DNA of 64,000 bases, from assembly GCF_964340395.1 (NCBI RefSeq), contig NC_135562.1, positions 19,199,626 through 19,263,625 on the forward strand. The letters run 5' to 3'. Of the stretch, positions 49,691 to 61,835 are shown in pieces (positions within the stretch are counted from its first letter, which is position 1; every line of letters begins with the position of its first letter). The translations under genes and the position numbers were made by a program. The notes under the pieces are model-generated. The model was not told where the DNA came from. It saw nothing but the letters and a program-made list of their open reading frames with translations, and did not search any database. Source of the DNA: Glandiceps talaboti (lineage: Eukaryota; Hemichordata; Enteropneusta; Spengelidae).

Positions 49691-50400
49691 GAGAACGACA
49701 TACTCTAACAATGTTTAATATGAAATAAATAAGTGAATGTCCCATTGACTTGATCTCAAAGTCTGTGAAAATGGTCCATTTTTGAGTCCAAACATTGTGA
49801 TTTTCAAGTTCAGGGCGAAATCATGTAAATCTGTAACAAATAATCCAATCGAAAAACGAAAACCTTAACATCCGATAGGTCAGAGTTTCAAAAATTACCA
49901 TAGAATCACATCCGGGTACTGCCATTCGTGTACTTCCAGTTAACATCCTAAGTTAGGTCGAAGGATTAGACCGAACATGGAAAAATCTCCCTGAGTGAGA
50001 CCCGAAGATGAGGTTACGGAATGCCACGCCAGGGGATTGGAATGAAGAAGTAGATCTCTGCATAGCGCGATCACAGCCACAGTTATTTTGTTACCTCGCG
50101 GGAATTTTAAGAAATGTGTGCAATGAAAGATATTGTTTTTGTAGGGAATCACAATTCTTGTGTATATTTCGGTAAATTAGAACATTAGAATATCTATTTC
50201 TCCTCTCTGAGTGTACTGACAATATGACATGCAAATAATAAAGTTCAAAGTCGACCTCACTCAAAACACTTCATGCTGTTTTCTTTTAGAGAGCGGTTTA
50301 CGAAAACATCTAAACAGAAAAGTTATATCTTAATACTTCATAAACGTTTGTGATAAATTTCTCACTGACACTTGCCCTTTGGAACATTGCTTTTGCTTGG
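49691..50400. other. Intron sequence, nothing recognised
   Basis: No exon or clear repeat end. Confidence 0.4.
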
Positions 50401-50662
50401 AAATGCTAACTAGTTTAGTACATGCGTTGACATGCGTTGTTAATGTAAGTCTTTATGCTTAATTTTCATAATTTCGATAATTAGACAATATGGTAACTAT
50501 GCAAGCTTCAAATTTCATAGGGTTTCATGTAATTAATTTTTCATTTAACTGGTACACCGTATAAAATACCTATAGTTCAGAATTGTGCATCCAAACAATA
50601 TGTGTAGGTTCAACAACTTATGTTTTGCCCTCATGTGCGGTTTTCATTTTAAATTTGGTATT
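50401..50662 (+). mobile_element. Palindrome-ended repeat, copy 8 (decayed right end)
   Basis: Matches copy 5 over its last 250 bases (GCAAGCTTCAAATTTCATAG, CAATATGTGTAGG) and ends with a worn form of the family terminus (GCCCTCATGTGCGGTTTTCA then TTTTAAATTTGG). It stops about 46 bases before the CUB exon, again supplying intron sequence right up to an acceptor. Confidence 0.55.
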
Positions 50663-50708
50663 GATTGCATTCAATTTATTATTCTCATCTTTTCAAAATA
50701 TATGCTAG

Positions 50709-51137
50709 AGGTGATGTCCTGCCAAGATGTGAATAGAGTGTGTCTTGGTAGAATGAAATGTGACACTTCACCTGGTATCATATCAACAATCGACTATCCA
50801 TTCCCCTACCCGAAAAACAGTAGATGTTCATGGCTCATAACTGCGCCTGTAAACAAGTATATAGAGTTACGATTCGAGGGGTTTGACGTGAATAGAAACC
50901 ATCCTATATGTACAACGGACTTTGTTCTCATCTATGGAGGAAACTCAAGTAGTGATATTCTCCATGGTCGGTTTTGTAATCGTAATCTTCCAAAGGAGAT
51001 CATTACTTCTAACCTTAATCAGTTATACGTTGTATTTACATCTGATGGGTATGATGATCACAGTCATGGTTTCAAGGCATCCTACGCTTTCCAGGATATC
51101 ATCATCCCATCTCATGGTCAAGATTTGGAATATGGAG
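50709..51137 (+). CDS. Mosaic gene, exon: CUB module
   Basis: Acceptor ATGCTAG at 50,708, donor ATGGAG|GTAAGA at 51,138, phase 1-1, 429 bp. CDTSPGIISTIDYPFPYPKN then SRCSWLITAPVNKYIELRFE, later CTTDFVLIYGG, GRFCNRN and LYVVFTSDGYDDHSHGFKAS then Y. All four CUB cysteines (CDTSP, RCSW, ICTTD, RFCN) and the P.YP.N..C.W, L.F..F, D.V.I, G.FC and F.SD....GF.A.Y motifs are in order. An Asp in CTTDFV and the SD of TSDGYDD could form a calcium site as in many CUBs. Residues before the first core cysteine carry two extra cysteines (MSCQDVNRVCLG). The ORF start at 50,585 lies in the upstream repeat and is not real. Confidence 0.93.
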
Positions 51138-51369
51138 GTAAGATCTTCCCAATAGCTAAATTGATTGGCGAGTCTATAAAAAAGTGATCAATATGGTGAT
51201 TCTTTTATAGCTAGATGCATGTTTTAGAGATTAAGTGAGTCCTTTTGTGCTGAATATGAAAAGAGTATTCTTCGCAATAATCTGCTGGATAAGAGCATTA
51301 TGTTGCTGATTACTTCTAACAGATTATAGAAGCATAAGTTTTACAGAAAAGCACATACCTACCCTCCTA

Positions 51370-51420
51370 CCTACATACCTACCTACCTACATACATACAT
51401 ACATACATACATACATACAT

Positions 51421-51451
<31 letters not shown>

Positions 51452-51505
51452 TACATACACACATACATACATACATACATACATACATACATACATACAT
51501 ACATA
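51370..51505. repeat. (CATA)n microsatellite
   Basis: TACC, CATA and CACA tetra- and dinucleotide units in one tract. Confidence 0.95.
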
Positions 51506-51956
51506 GAAATTCATAACGAACGAGTTTTACAGTCCACATCAAAATCGTTTATCAAGGATATCAAGGCCCGATGTACAGCAGGTAACAATCCGTTTGTATT
51601 TTTGAATGTTATGGAATAGAAAAATTACCTCGCAATTATTTATTAATGCTAAGGTATGCTCAAAACGAATTTAAAATGCATGCACCAAAATGAACCCTAC
51701 AGATATTAGGGAATGATGTAAATAATCTTTTAATTCCATGGGGTTCCAGCTGCAGCGTTTCGAGACGGAAAAAAGATTTCCGCCTCCTTCAACCTCAATC
51801 GATGTTCATCGCCAGAAACCTTACAAAATAAACATATCATTCTGATACATTTATGACAGTTTGTAATACAATGCATAGATACGGGATAGTTACAATTTTT
51901 TGTCAAAAAAACGGATATGTTCCACGAAACGATCACCAAGACGACGTACAGTAGAA

Positions 51957-52071
<115 letters not shown>

Positions 52072-52393
52072 CATATTGCTGGCATGTAAACACATTTCTG
52101 GTTCGTAACAACCACACTGTTCTTATGACCAAAAAACATAATTAATATTAATAATGAAACAACATGTACCACATCGAGTACGATGACATGGACATGAACC
52201 AGCAATAACTTCCAATCCATGCTGTTTTGTATGGACCGGTGCTTCAGGAAGTAATGAATTGGTTAACCTATTATAATGTAAGATATTAAAATGCTTTTAT
52301 GTTATGTTTCTAACATGTGAAGAAGGGATGGTATGTATTAAAGAGCCAATATGAGACGATCGTTATCACCCTTCTGATAATGTGATTTGATAC

Positions 52394-52491
52394 ATACACA
52401 CACACACACACACATACATACATACATACATACATACATACATACATACATACATACATACATACATACACGCACGCACGCACACACACAT

Positions 52492-52573
<82 letters not shown>

Positions 52574-52574
52574 C
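52394..52574. repeat. Compound CA / CATA / CACG / CAGA microsatellite
   Basis: Successive blocks of CA, CATA, CACG, CA and CAGA ending 68 bases before the C-type lectin acceptor. Confidence 0.95.
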
Positions 52575-52641
52575 TGCCTACCCAGCTACCCATCCAACCA
52601 CCCACATGTATTAACCTAAACAAATATTATTTCTTTACCAG

Positions 52642-52845
52642 GATTATATTGTGATAATTCTGATTGGCAGTTGTATGCTGATATGTGCTACAATTTACAA
52701 CAATCCCAGTGGAATATTACATGGCAGGAGGCAGAACATGAATGCCAACTTATGTCATCCAATCTAGTCAGTATCTTAACGGAGATAGAGGCTTGGACAG
52801 TCCATAAATTGGTATCTGAAGAGCCGCTTAAAGTGACATATATTG
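52642..52845 (+). CDS. Mosaic gene, exon: C-type lectin-like module, part 1 (GC donor)
   Basis: Acceptor TTTCTTTACCAG at 52,641, phase 1. The frame reads GLYCDNSDWQLYADMCYNLQ, then WNITWQEAEHECQLMSSNLV and SILTEIEAWTVHKLV: the long-form lectin opening C..W..Y...CY....W..A...C......L.SI....E...V..L. The donor is TTG|GCAAGT at 52,846, a GC-AG intron, leaving in phase 1. Using it joins YIG to FTDDDN and restores the YIG[LF] lectin core, while reading on hits a stop two codons later. Confidence 0.88.
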
Positions 52846-53125
52846 GCAAGTAACATGACTCACATGCCTTCATAATCACAACTGTAATTCCCACAGCAAA
52901 GTAAAGCGTTTCTACAATTTCCCCCAAAAATGTGTGTGGCCTTCATATCAAGTGTACAATAATGTAATGTCTTTCAAATGACATTTTCACCTTAAGACTA
53001 TGCAGTAGATAATGGTTTTGGAATAGTATGTTTTCAAGCATTAAGGAGCTTTGAAATCTCTTTACATTGGTGTTAGAGATGTTAGTGGTATAATAAATAT
53101 GCCAATGAGAATATCTTATGTACAG

Positions 53126-53207
53126 GTTTCACTGATGATGATAATGAAGGGATATATCGATGGACTGATGGCAGCCCTTTTATTCTAACTGATTGGAGTA
53201 CAGAAAA
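53126..53207 (+). CDS. Mosaic gene, exon: C-type lectin-like module, part 2
   Basis: Acceptor TTATGTACAG at 53,125 (phase 1), donor GAAAA|GTAAGA at 53,208 (phase 2), 82 bp. FTDDDNEGIYRWTDGSPFIL then TDWSTE is the middle of a C-type lectin domain: [WY]IG[LF]...D.EG.[FY].W.DGS......W. The small exon is too short for ORF calling. Confidence 0.88.
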
Positions 53208-53827
53208 GTAAGAGTATACATACTGGGTTATAACCAATTGTAACTCTTCTCTGAAAACAAATATTTCATCTCTATCGATTTTGAAATAATCATAATTGAT
53301 CAGTATACTCATTGGGTAAATACAAGAATGTTGATTTCCGTGAAAAGAAGATGGTGAACCATGAAAGTTACTTTATTAATTCAAATGGACGAGAAACATG
53401 CATTCGTAGTTTGGAGATATATAAAGAGCTGTACAGAAATTTGTAGTGAGGAGCTCTCTATATATCTCAGCATGTACGACAGGAAATGATAAAAAGGGTA
53501 GTCAAACCATTGTATCAAATGGACCCCTACAGCCATGTACAGCCAAGATCATAATCGTCCTTATTTGATAAGTGCTAGTGCCCGACATATTTTGATTTCT
53601 TTGAAAAATTATATCAGCTTATAACAATGATATCAATTATTAGAAATGATATGCTTTTATTTGATTAATCAGAATCTTCATTATCAACAAACTAAAGTTT
53701 CCATTGAAAACATTTAAAAAAAAATTGAAGTTTCTAACGATTTCAATTAACCTTCAATGATTGATACGTTCAAGTCTTTCGCTCTACAATGTGCAATTAA
53801 TGTGTAAATCTTGTTGAACCTTAATAG
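53208..53827. other. Intron within the lectin module
   Basis: No repeat end or additional exon recognised. Confidence 0.5.
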
Positions 53828-53979
53828 TTTTCAACCAGATGGCGGCAGATACGAAAATTGTGGTGCAATACATACACTTAATTTGCACTCTACTAACCAT
53901 TGGCATGACGTTATATGTACTGAAAATATAACGAATAGATATCTTTGTAAGAAGCCAGCAATGAATGACAATACTACTG
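53828..53979 (+). CDS. Mosaic gene, exon: C-type lectin-like module, part 3
   Basis: Acceptor AACCTTAATAG at 53,827 (phase 2), donor ACTACTG|GTAAAA at 53,980 (phase 1). FQPDGGRYENCGAIHTLNLH then STNHWHDVICTENITNRYLC and KKPAMND. It supplies the last cysteines (ENC, VIC, YLC) and W.D..C strand of the fold. A QPD tripeptide stands where calcium-binding lectins carry EPN or QPD, and HWHDVIC replaces the usual WND. Sugar binding is therefore possible but not assured. The whole module is about 146 codons. Confidence 0.88.
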
Positions 53980-54299
53980 GTAAAAATATTAGTATTCCTT
54001 TATTTAAATAGACATTTATAGTAAGTCATAATATCACCATTTTCAGGATTCACTATTATTTTATCATGTGATGAATTCTTTCCTTTTTGCCGTGATTTAT
54101 TACTCTTCTAGAGATATTGGTATACCATTGCTAAATCTGTGACGAGGCTTTTGATGTATTACATATATAACATTCTATTAGAATGGCAACATTATTGTTT
54201 GCATGCACAAATGTATTGTAACAGCTGACAGAAATATTTTAAGTTACTGTACTTTTGTTACCGAACAAGTAATTTTAATAATCTAACAATCTTTCTCAG

Positions 54300-54365
54300 A
54301 TATCACAACCTCAATCCTACAAATCTTACAGAACAGCAGTCAGAACAACGACAATGGCAGTGCAG
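54300..54365 (+). CDS. Mosaic gene, exon: 22-codon polar linker
   Basis: Acceptor AATCTTTCTCAG at 54,299, donor GTGCAG|GTATAA at 54,366, phase 1-1, 66 bp. ITTSILQILQNSSQNNDNGS then AG has no cysteine and two possible N-glycosylation sites (NSS and NGS). It probably spaces the lectin from the LDLa cluster. The evidence is splice consensus and phase only, so it could be coincidental. Confidence 0.55.
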
Positions 54366-54405
54366 GTATAAGTCTTTTGTCTTTTTATGTCATCGATTAC
54401 ATTTA

Positions 54406-54409
<4 letters not shown>

Positions 54410-54501
<92 letters not shown>
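54410..54501. repeat. (AT)n microsatellite
   Basis: About 46 AT units just after the linker exon donor. Confidence 0.97.
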
Positions 54502-54504
<3 letters not shown>

Positions 54505-55130
54505 TATTTGTATGTGTGAAATAATAATTGATAATTTCTTCATTATAATAATAATTATGCTTTATTTCCCAGATTCAAAAGGCATTATAATAAAATACAA
54601 ATACATAAGAAAATTCATACTTATTTCAATAATATAAACGGGGAAAATGGAAATTAGTTGTATGGCAACTCGTCAAGTCCGTTCCCGCTTATTTAAGTGT
54701 CTATGAAAATTCGACAAATATCTCTGGACAAACTGTTCGTTTTTTCTGAAAAAAAAAGCCTACAATGGATTTTTTTCATTACTTGGGTCCAATATGTACA
54801 AGACTTTTCTCAAGAAGTGCAAAAATGTTTAACACTGAACTTTACAGGTGTAACAAAAAAAATTGTTGGAAACACATTCATTAAAAGCTGAAAGGGACAA
54901 GAACAAGTGTGACACAGAGTGACGAAAGTTGAGATGCAGAAAGATATAGATAACAAGATTGATTATTCGCTGAACTGAAGATGATCTATGTGCAGCTGTT
55001 TAAAGTGGCTTCAACATGTTGTATTCCTGATTGAGTCGGGAATGCTATTCCAGACCTTAGTGGCAGCGTATTTTACTGTGAATTGGCCTGCTTTGTGTTT
55101 GATTCTTGGTATTGCTAAATTGTTCCTGTT
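54502..55130. other. Intron sequence left of a LINE remnant
   Basis: No exon seen. Sequence from about 55,000 on is probably the 3' untranslated part of the minus-strand LINE that follows. Confidence 0.4.
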
Positions 55131-57225
55131 ACTTTAGCGTGTACCATAATTATGAGTGATGGATGTGAAAAAGTTACGAAATGTACTCGGTAGTCTACAA
55201 TGCAAGGTGTCGTGTAGAAAAACTGCAAGTTGTACTTTATGTTCTTTGTATATGTCTAAAATACCAAGTTTCCTAAAGAGTGGTGGAGTATGTGCTGTCC
55301 AGCAGTTAAAAGTCGTGATGCGAACCAACTTATTTTGAATCAGAAGAATGTCATTTAAATATGTAGGATAGGTGTTGCCCATACCTTCACACAGTATGTA
55401 ATATGAGGAAGTACAAAGGCGTTATGTAAGATAACAAGAGTATATTGTGGCACTGTATGACGTAGTTTTAGAAATACACCTGTACATCTACTAATTTTTG
55501 TCCGCACCTCTGCAATATGTTGCTTCCAGGAAAGATTACTGTCCAAAACCACACCAACGAAAGTCACACTATCAGCTCTACTTATGACATTGTCCCTCAA
55601 AAGAAGTGATCCAGTACACTCTATATTTTTCCTTGTTACTTGTCATTATTGTAAAATTTGTCTTTGTTGCATTGATAGTCAGTCTGTTTGCATCACACCA
55701 GTCGACTACATTTTGAAAATCATCATTCACTCCATTTAGATCAATCATACTGGTTCTATTTCTAACGGTATTGAATAAATTAGAATCGTCTGCGTACAAT
55801 CTAAAATCAAAAACATTTGATGATGACGGGATATCGTTTATGTAAATTAAAAATAATGTTGGGCCTAATATTGAGCCTTGTAGGACACCACAAACTACAC
55901 TCCTTTTCTGTGACTTAACACCATTGATGTCATCAAACTGTCCTCTAGATGAAAGATATTTTTACATTTATTGTAGTGGCAAACCTCTAATTCCATAGTA
56001 TTCCAATTTCGCAAGCAATAAATCATAATATCTTGCGCAAGATATTATGATTTATCGTATCAAAATCTATAAATAGACCTAGAGTAGGATTCCCTTTATC
56101 AATTTCTTCAAGTACGTATTGAGAAATATGAATTAATTTTGCTTGTTGAAAATCTTTACAAAAACTTTGCTCAACACTGGTAATATTGATACCGGCCTAT
56201 AGTTCCCCACGTTTTCAGTATTTCCCTTTTTGTATATAGGTATGACCCTTGCTATATTTTAATCTTCAGGGAACTCTCCCTTTAAAAAATGGTAAATTTA
56301 TAATATAACTTATTGGTTTCAAAATTTCGTCTACTGCATATTTAACCAGTCTCACATTTATATTGTCATGCCCTGTGGCCTTTCCAGTATCAAGGGAAGC
56401 TATAACTTCTTTGACATCATTCGCTGTTACCGGGTGGAGAAAAAATGAATGTTGGTTTGGACTCTTCGTATATGCTTTAAAAACTTTTAAAGATGCCGTT
56501 CAATTGTCATTTCTGTGTGCAAGGTTTGCACCCACATTGATAAAAAAAGTCGTTAAAACATTCTACCATATCAGACACCTGGTAATGAATTTCTGTTTGA
56601 CCTTGGGATACGACTTTGATTTGATCTGGTATTTTAAGATTCTTGAGTTTTTGTTTACCCAATAGTTCATTTATGACTCCCCACATTTCTTTGGTGTTAC
56701 TTTGATTCCTTAAAAAGGGTTTGTATAGTAAAATTTCTTGGCCTTTTTCAAAATGTTAGTAAGAATATTTCTGTAAATCTTATAATTACTGAAAAATGGT
56801 TCCCTGAATTTATTTTTTACCAATTTGCTATACATTCTATGTTTCACATCAATTGACTTTTTAATGCCAATAGTAATCTCCAAGGCTTGCGTACTTTTTT
56901 CTTTCAATTATGGCGAAATTTAAATGGTGCATGAATTCGAAGCAATGTTAAGAAACTTGCTCCTAAAATTATGGTATGAAAGGTTAACGTCTTCATGACA
57001 TGTAAGAACCTCTTCCCATGTTTCTTTACCGAGCTCATTTGTAAACTTCTCGTTGGTGTACTAAATGTTTTGATGTGTATCTGAAGGAGGTGTACAGACA
57101 TTGAAAAATACAAACACTGGTAAATGATCAGAAATATCGATGAGAACAACACCAGATTCTACACGTTTATCACAACAGTTTGTATGAATATGATCTATAA
57201 TGGTTTGTGAAGTTCAAGTTACATG
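55131..57225 (-). mobile_element. LINE remnant: endonuclease end, linker, reverse transcriptase, C-terminus
   Basis: Read on the minus strand. At about 57,225-57,060 an endonuclease end reads IDHIHTNCCDKRV and DISDHLPVFVFFNVC. At 56,907-56,710 a linker reads IKKSIDVKHRMYSKLVKNKF and ILKKAKKFYYTNPF. ORF 55,799-55,578 starts MYADDSNLFNTVRN (reverse-transcriptase YADD) and continues WCDANRLTINATKTNF. ORF 55,600-55,355 has FVGVVLDSNLSWKQHI. ORF 55,382-55,134 has NKLVRITTFNCWTAHTPPLF and the tail. Numerous shifts show decay. This family differs from the ones at 8.6-9.8 kb and 16.1-17.8 kb by its linker and spacing motifs. Confidence 0.88.
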
Positions 57226-57649
57226 AATCGGATCATTTATCACTTATACAACGATTAGACAGGAAAGATTATGTAACAATTTATTGCAGATATTAGAAAA
57301 TTGATATATATGAATGAACTAATAATTGTTACCACACACACACACACCCACACATATATAATATATGTGTGTATTAAGTTTGTATGCGTATGTATGCGTC
57401 TTTTCTTGAGTGTCTGTATGTGTTTTAGATAACTATGATATCATTCTTTACATATATAATATTGTCATTATTTTTCAGAGTGAATTTTGAAACAGTTAAA
57501 CAAGTAATAGCATATAAACCTTAATTTAAGTATTGCTACCAATGTTGTGTGTAGAGTTTGTTTGTCGAGGCTTGGAAAATAACTAACAAAGCACAATATA
57601 TGAATTATTATTATTTTATCTATGTCAGAATTGTTATTCTTTGCATTAG
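57226..57649. other. Intron sequence before the first LDLa exon
   Basis: A (CA)n-rich tract lies at 57,332-57,355. No other feature. The minus-strand ORF 57,815-57,468 is a shadow of the LDLa exon. Confidence 0.5.
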
Positions 57650-57757
57650 TTTGCCCAAACACAATGTTTGAATGTTGGAGTGGTGACTGTTTACATTGGC
57701 CATATACCTGCGATGGTTCTTCAGATTGCCTAGATGGAAGTGACGAGGAATTGTGTG
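57650..57757 (+). CDS. Mosaic gene, exon: LDLa module 1
   Basis: Acceptor TTCTTTGCATTAG at 57,649, donor TGTGTG|GTATGT at 57,758, phase 1-1, 108 bp. VCPNTMFECWSGDCLHWPYT then CDGSSDCLDGSDEELC. Six cysteines and the calcium-cage signature CDG..DC.DGSDE are intact, so this LDL-receptor class A repeat should fold normally. The usual glutamine/asparagine-G before the third cysteine is SGD. Confidence 0.93.
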
Positions 57758-58096
57758 GTATGTGAACAAAGACGTTGTACAGAAAACACGCCCTTCTATT
57801 CTTATTCCTTGCCAAATGATATTCTGAAATGTATGTAACCTTTGTGAACGTTTCTAACCAGAGATCCTCCTAGTATTTAATACTATGTACTAGTTATTGG
57901 ATTTCATGTTCTGGCAAGTTTAGCGTGATTATTTGTATATCTTAATAAATAGTTCTTACTACATAATTCAAAGCTATTATTTTATGTCCATTTCGCTTTC
58001 AAAGCTGGTTTGAACATCATCGTTACAACATGTGATATGATTTGCGGGATTATTCACATTTCACAGATATCAAAATACTATATTGTCTTATTCAAG

Positions 58097-58213
58097 GTGA
58101 CAACAACGTTACTTGTAATGGATTTAGATGTGAAGATGGTTCCTGTATATTATATTCCAAATATTGTGATTATCGACCGGATTGTGCTGATTTGTCAGAT
58201 GAACACCAGTGTG
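58097..58213 (+). CDS. Mosaic gene, exon: LDLa module 2
   Basis: Acceptor TGTCTTATTCAAG at 58,096, donor AGTGTG|GTATGT at 58,214, phase 1-1, 117 bp. CNGFRCEDGSCILYSKYCDY then RPDCADLSDEHQC: six cysteines and DC.D.SDE are present; the DG after the fourth cysteine is DY. Two overlapping longer ORFs run into the intron and are not real. Confidence 0.92.
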
Positions 58214-58793
58214 GTATGTATTCTCTTGAAGGTGGAATCTGTTTCAGGGACTTGTTATTTAAAATGTGAAAGGTATTTCCTTGCAGCTTGTGCATTAGAA
58301 GTATTAAATGTTTGGGTTCATCGTCTTCTTTTGAAAGAAAGCAACAATCTTCAACGTTGTTATAATGTAAAACGGTATTCGGTGGCCATATTGGATTCTA
58401 GAATAACTAAACCTTGATATAATTTTGACCTCTGGTCGAACATATTTACGATGATCCCTGACTTGTTCTCACTCAATTGTAACTGTATTACTTTAGAAGC
58501 TATTTCTACGTTTAGGTCATCATCTATTTCATAATATAAGAACTCTCTGACCTCTCATTAGTATTAGTATTAGTTGGAACGTTTCTTCACCGAAAATTGC
58601 CTATGTCATAGGTTTTTATAATCACAACAAAATGAATCTCAGGAACGCTATTATTTCCAAAAAATACATTTCCAAGAATTTGTCACAACATTCTAAACTA
58701 TCTCACTGACGTATTAGATATAAACTTGAACAATCGTCAACTTATAACTCATTCTAAAACATAGTGTATTTACCTAATGATACTGTTTTTAAG
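58214..58793. other. Intron between LDLa 2 and LDLa 3
   Basis: No repeat end or exon recognised. Confidence 0.6.
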
Positions 58794-58919
58794 GTAAACC
58801 AAAATGTAGTTTAGAAGATGGAAAATTTACTTGTCAAAATGGACAGTGTGTTAGAATCAATCAACGTTGTGATAGAGTTATGGACTGTATTGATGGTACG
58901 GATGAAAATGAGTGCACAG
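58794..58919 (+). CDS. Mosaic gene, exon: LDLa module 3
   Basis: Acceptor TGTTTTTAAG at 58,793, donor GCACAG|GTAGGT at 58,920, phase 1-1, 126 bp. [20 protein letters not shown] then [18 protein letters not shown]. Cysteines, the F.C.NG.C core and DC.DG.DE are all in place; the best-preserved LDLa repeat of the four. Confidence 0.93.
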
Positions 58920-59066
58920 GTAGGTTAAAGTTCGTTGAAAATAATCATTCCGTCTATGATATAGGCGTTTGCATTGAATTATAGTTATTGTTAATAACCA
59001 AAACGGAATAACTGATCGTCTTAATACCAATACATGCCATACACTGTAGCCACACATTCTTTTCAG

Positions 59067-59189
59067 GAGTCTGTCATGGATATACGTGTCCTGATAGTTC
59101 TTGTCTACCAAGGTCATTACTTTGTGATGGTGTGCCTGACTGTGCATTTTGCGATGCAACAACTATTCCTGATGAAGGTGAAACCTGCA
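59067..59189 (+). CDS. Mosaic gene, exon: LDLa module 4 (divergent)
   Basis: Acceptor ATTCTTTTCAG at 59,066, donor CCTGCA|GTAAGT at 59,190, phase 1-1, 123 bp. VCHGYTCPDSSCLPRSLLCD then GVPDCAFCDATTIPDEGETC. It keeps the LDLa opening and CDG..DC, but an inserted cysteine-containing loop (AFCDATTIP) precedes the final DEGE, so the calcium cage is altered. It is the last exon I can assign firmly; no membrane segment has been reached. Confidence 0.85.
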
Positions 59190-59224
59190 GTAAGTCATGA
59201 CATATTTGATTTACTTACTTAGTT

Positions 59225-60588
<1,364 letters not shown>

Positions 60589-60589
60589 T

Positions 60590-60905
60590 GAAGCTTGGTC
60601 AAAGGTCATATGAAGGTTGAGATCAAAGCTTTGCCAATGATTCAGTGTCTGTCGAAGCGTTTGAGTGCTGATCCTTGTCAAAGCTTTGCACTACTAAGCT
60701 TCATCGAAACATTGGCGTGCAAAGCATTTTCGACGTTTTTGATTGCCAATCTTTGTGGAAGCATTGGAGTACCGATCTTTGTTGAAGCTTTTCAGTACCA
60801 AACTTTGTCGAATCTTTGGACTTCTAATCTTCGCCGATGCTGTGGACTGCCAATGTGAGTTGAAGATCTTCAAGATACCAAACTTTGTCTTAGTATTCAA
60901 TGCTT
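60590..60905. repeat. Degenerate 26-36-bp minisatellite (CTTTGTCGAAGC type)
   Basis: About nine diverged units on the pattern CAATCTTTGTCGAAGCTTT then GGAGTAC. Variants include GATCTTTGTTGAAGCTTTT, AAACTTTGTCGAATCTTTG and AATCTTCGCCGATGCTGTG. The overlapping ORFs on both strands are repeat-driven. Confidence 0.8.
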
Positions 60906-60935
60906 TGCAGACGATACTGCTTCACACCAAGGGAG

Positions 60936-61835
60936 CCTTCAGTATTTACAAGGAGTGGGGGGGGGGGGCGGAGGAAATCACACATAGTCTGTTAAATAAA
61001 ACATGACCCTCCACCCATTCTTCATTTGTGACCCTCCCCTTTGTCCCATTTGGTAAAGCATGACCCTCCCCATGACTGTTGCATATACCGAAAGTTAATC
61101 AATCTTCCCATTATATGTATACATATAAATTAAATGACTCTGTATTAGAAAGCAATATTTGTACATATAAAGTGACAAACAATAAAAGACTGGCTAGTTA
61201 CATTTCTCGTGAGAATCATACACAATCTAGTTAGTATCTAAAACGTGCTTTCTATGTTGTGTATACTCTGCCTGATCTGGTCACTTGTAAAAGTTCCCTG
61301 ATATCATTTTTATCATCATCATCATCACCACCACCACCATCATCATCATCATCACCTTCACTTTCAGTATTGCCTCTATCAGTGTCACTCTAATCTAACT
61401 CACTGGTTCTACTCGAGTCAGTACATGCATCACTGTCCGTGTTCTCTATGACATTCAAAACTAAATCATCATCATCATCGATATCACCATCACCATCATA
61501 TTTTAACAAAAATATTCACGGACAGTGTGAGTGATAAGGTGAGATTGTACACTCAACAAAATGTTTTTATAAAACAATTTTCTTACAATACATATATTTT
61601 TATTCTTGTATTTTGGCATGTAAAGTACTTCTAAAAATAGATGTTGAAGGCTAATCTCATTTTACATCTCAAATCACACAAAACCAATTTACAATAATTG
61701 AATCTTCGATTTGTTCACAAAACTACGGATTGTAAAATGTGACCCTCCCCCAACCATAGTAATGCAAAATATGACCCTCCCCCAAGAACAGGTTTGTGAA
61801 ATGTGACCCCCCCCCCCTTTGTAAATACTTAATAG
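60936..61835. mobile_element. Candidate 0.9 kb element with inverted G/C-tract ends and GACCCTCCCC strings
   Basis: The left end CAGTATTTACAAGGAG then a G-run (60,939-60,967) mirrors the right end, a C-run then TTTGTAAATACTTAATAG (61,805-61,833). Inside both ends AATATGACCCTCCCC-type strings recur (at about 61,000, 61,027, 61,068, 61,740, 61,770). The middle holds (CAT)n at 61,312-61,353. No transposase. Related to the GGGTCA-rich families at 19.06 and 45.2 kb by motif only. Confidence 0.55.

Noticed and set aside
57468-57815. 115-residue minus-strand ORF
   Set aside because: Antisense shadow of the first LDLa exon and its flanks.
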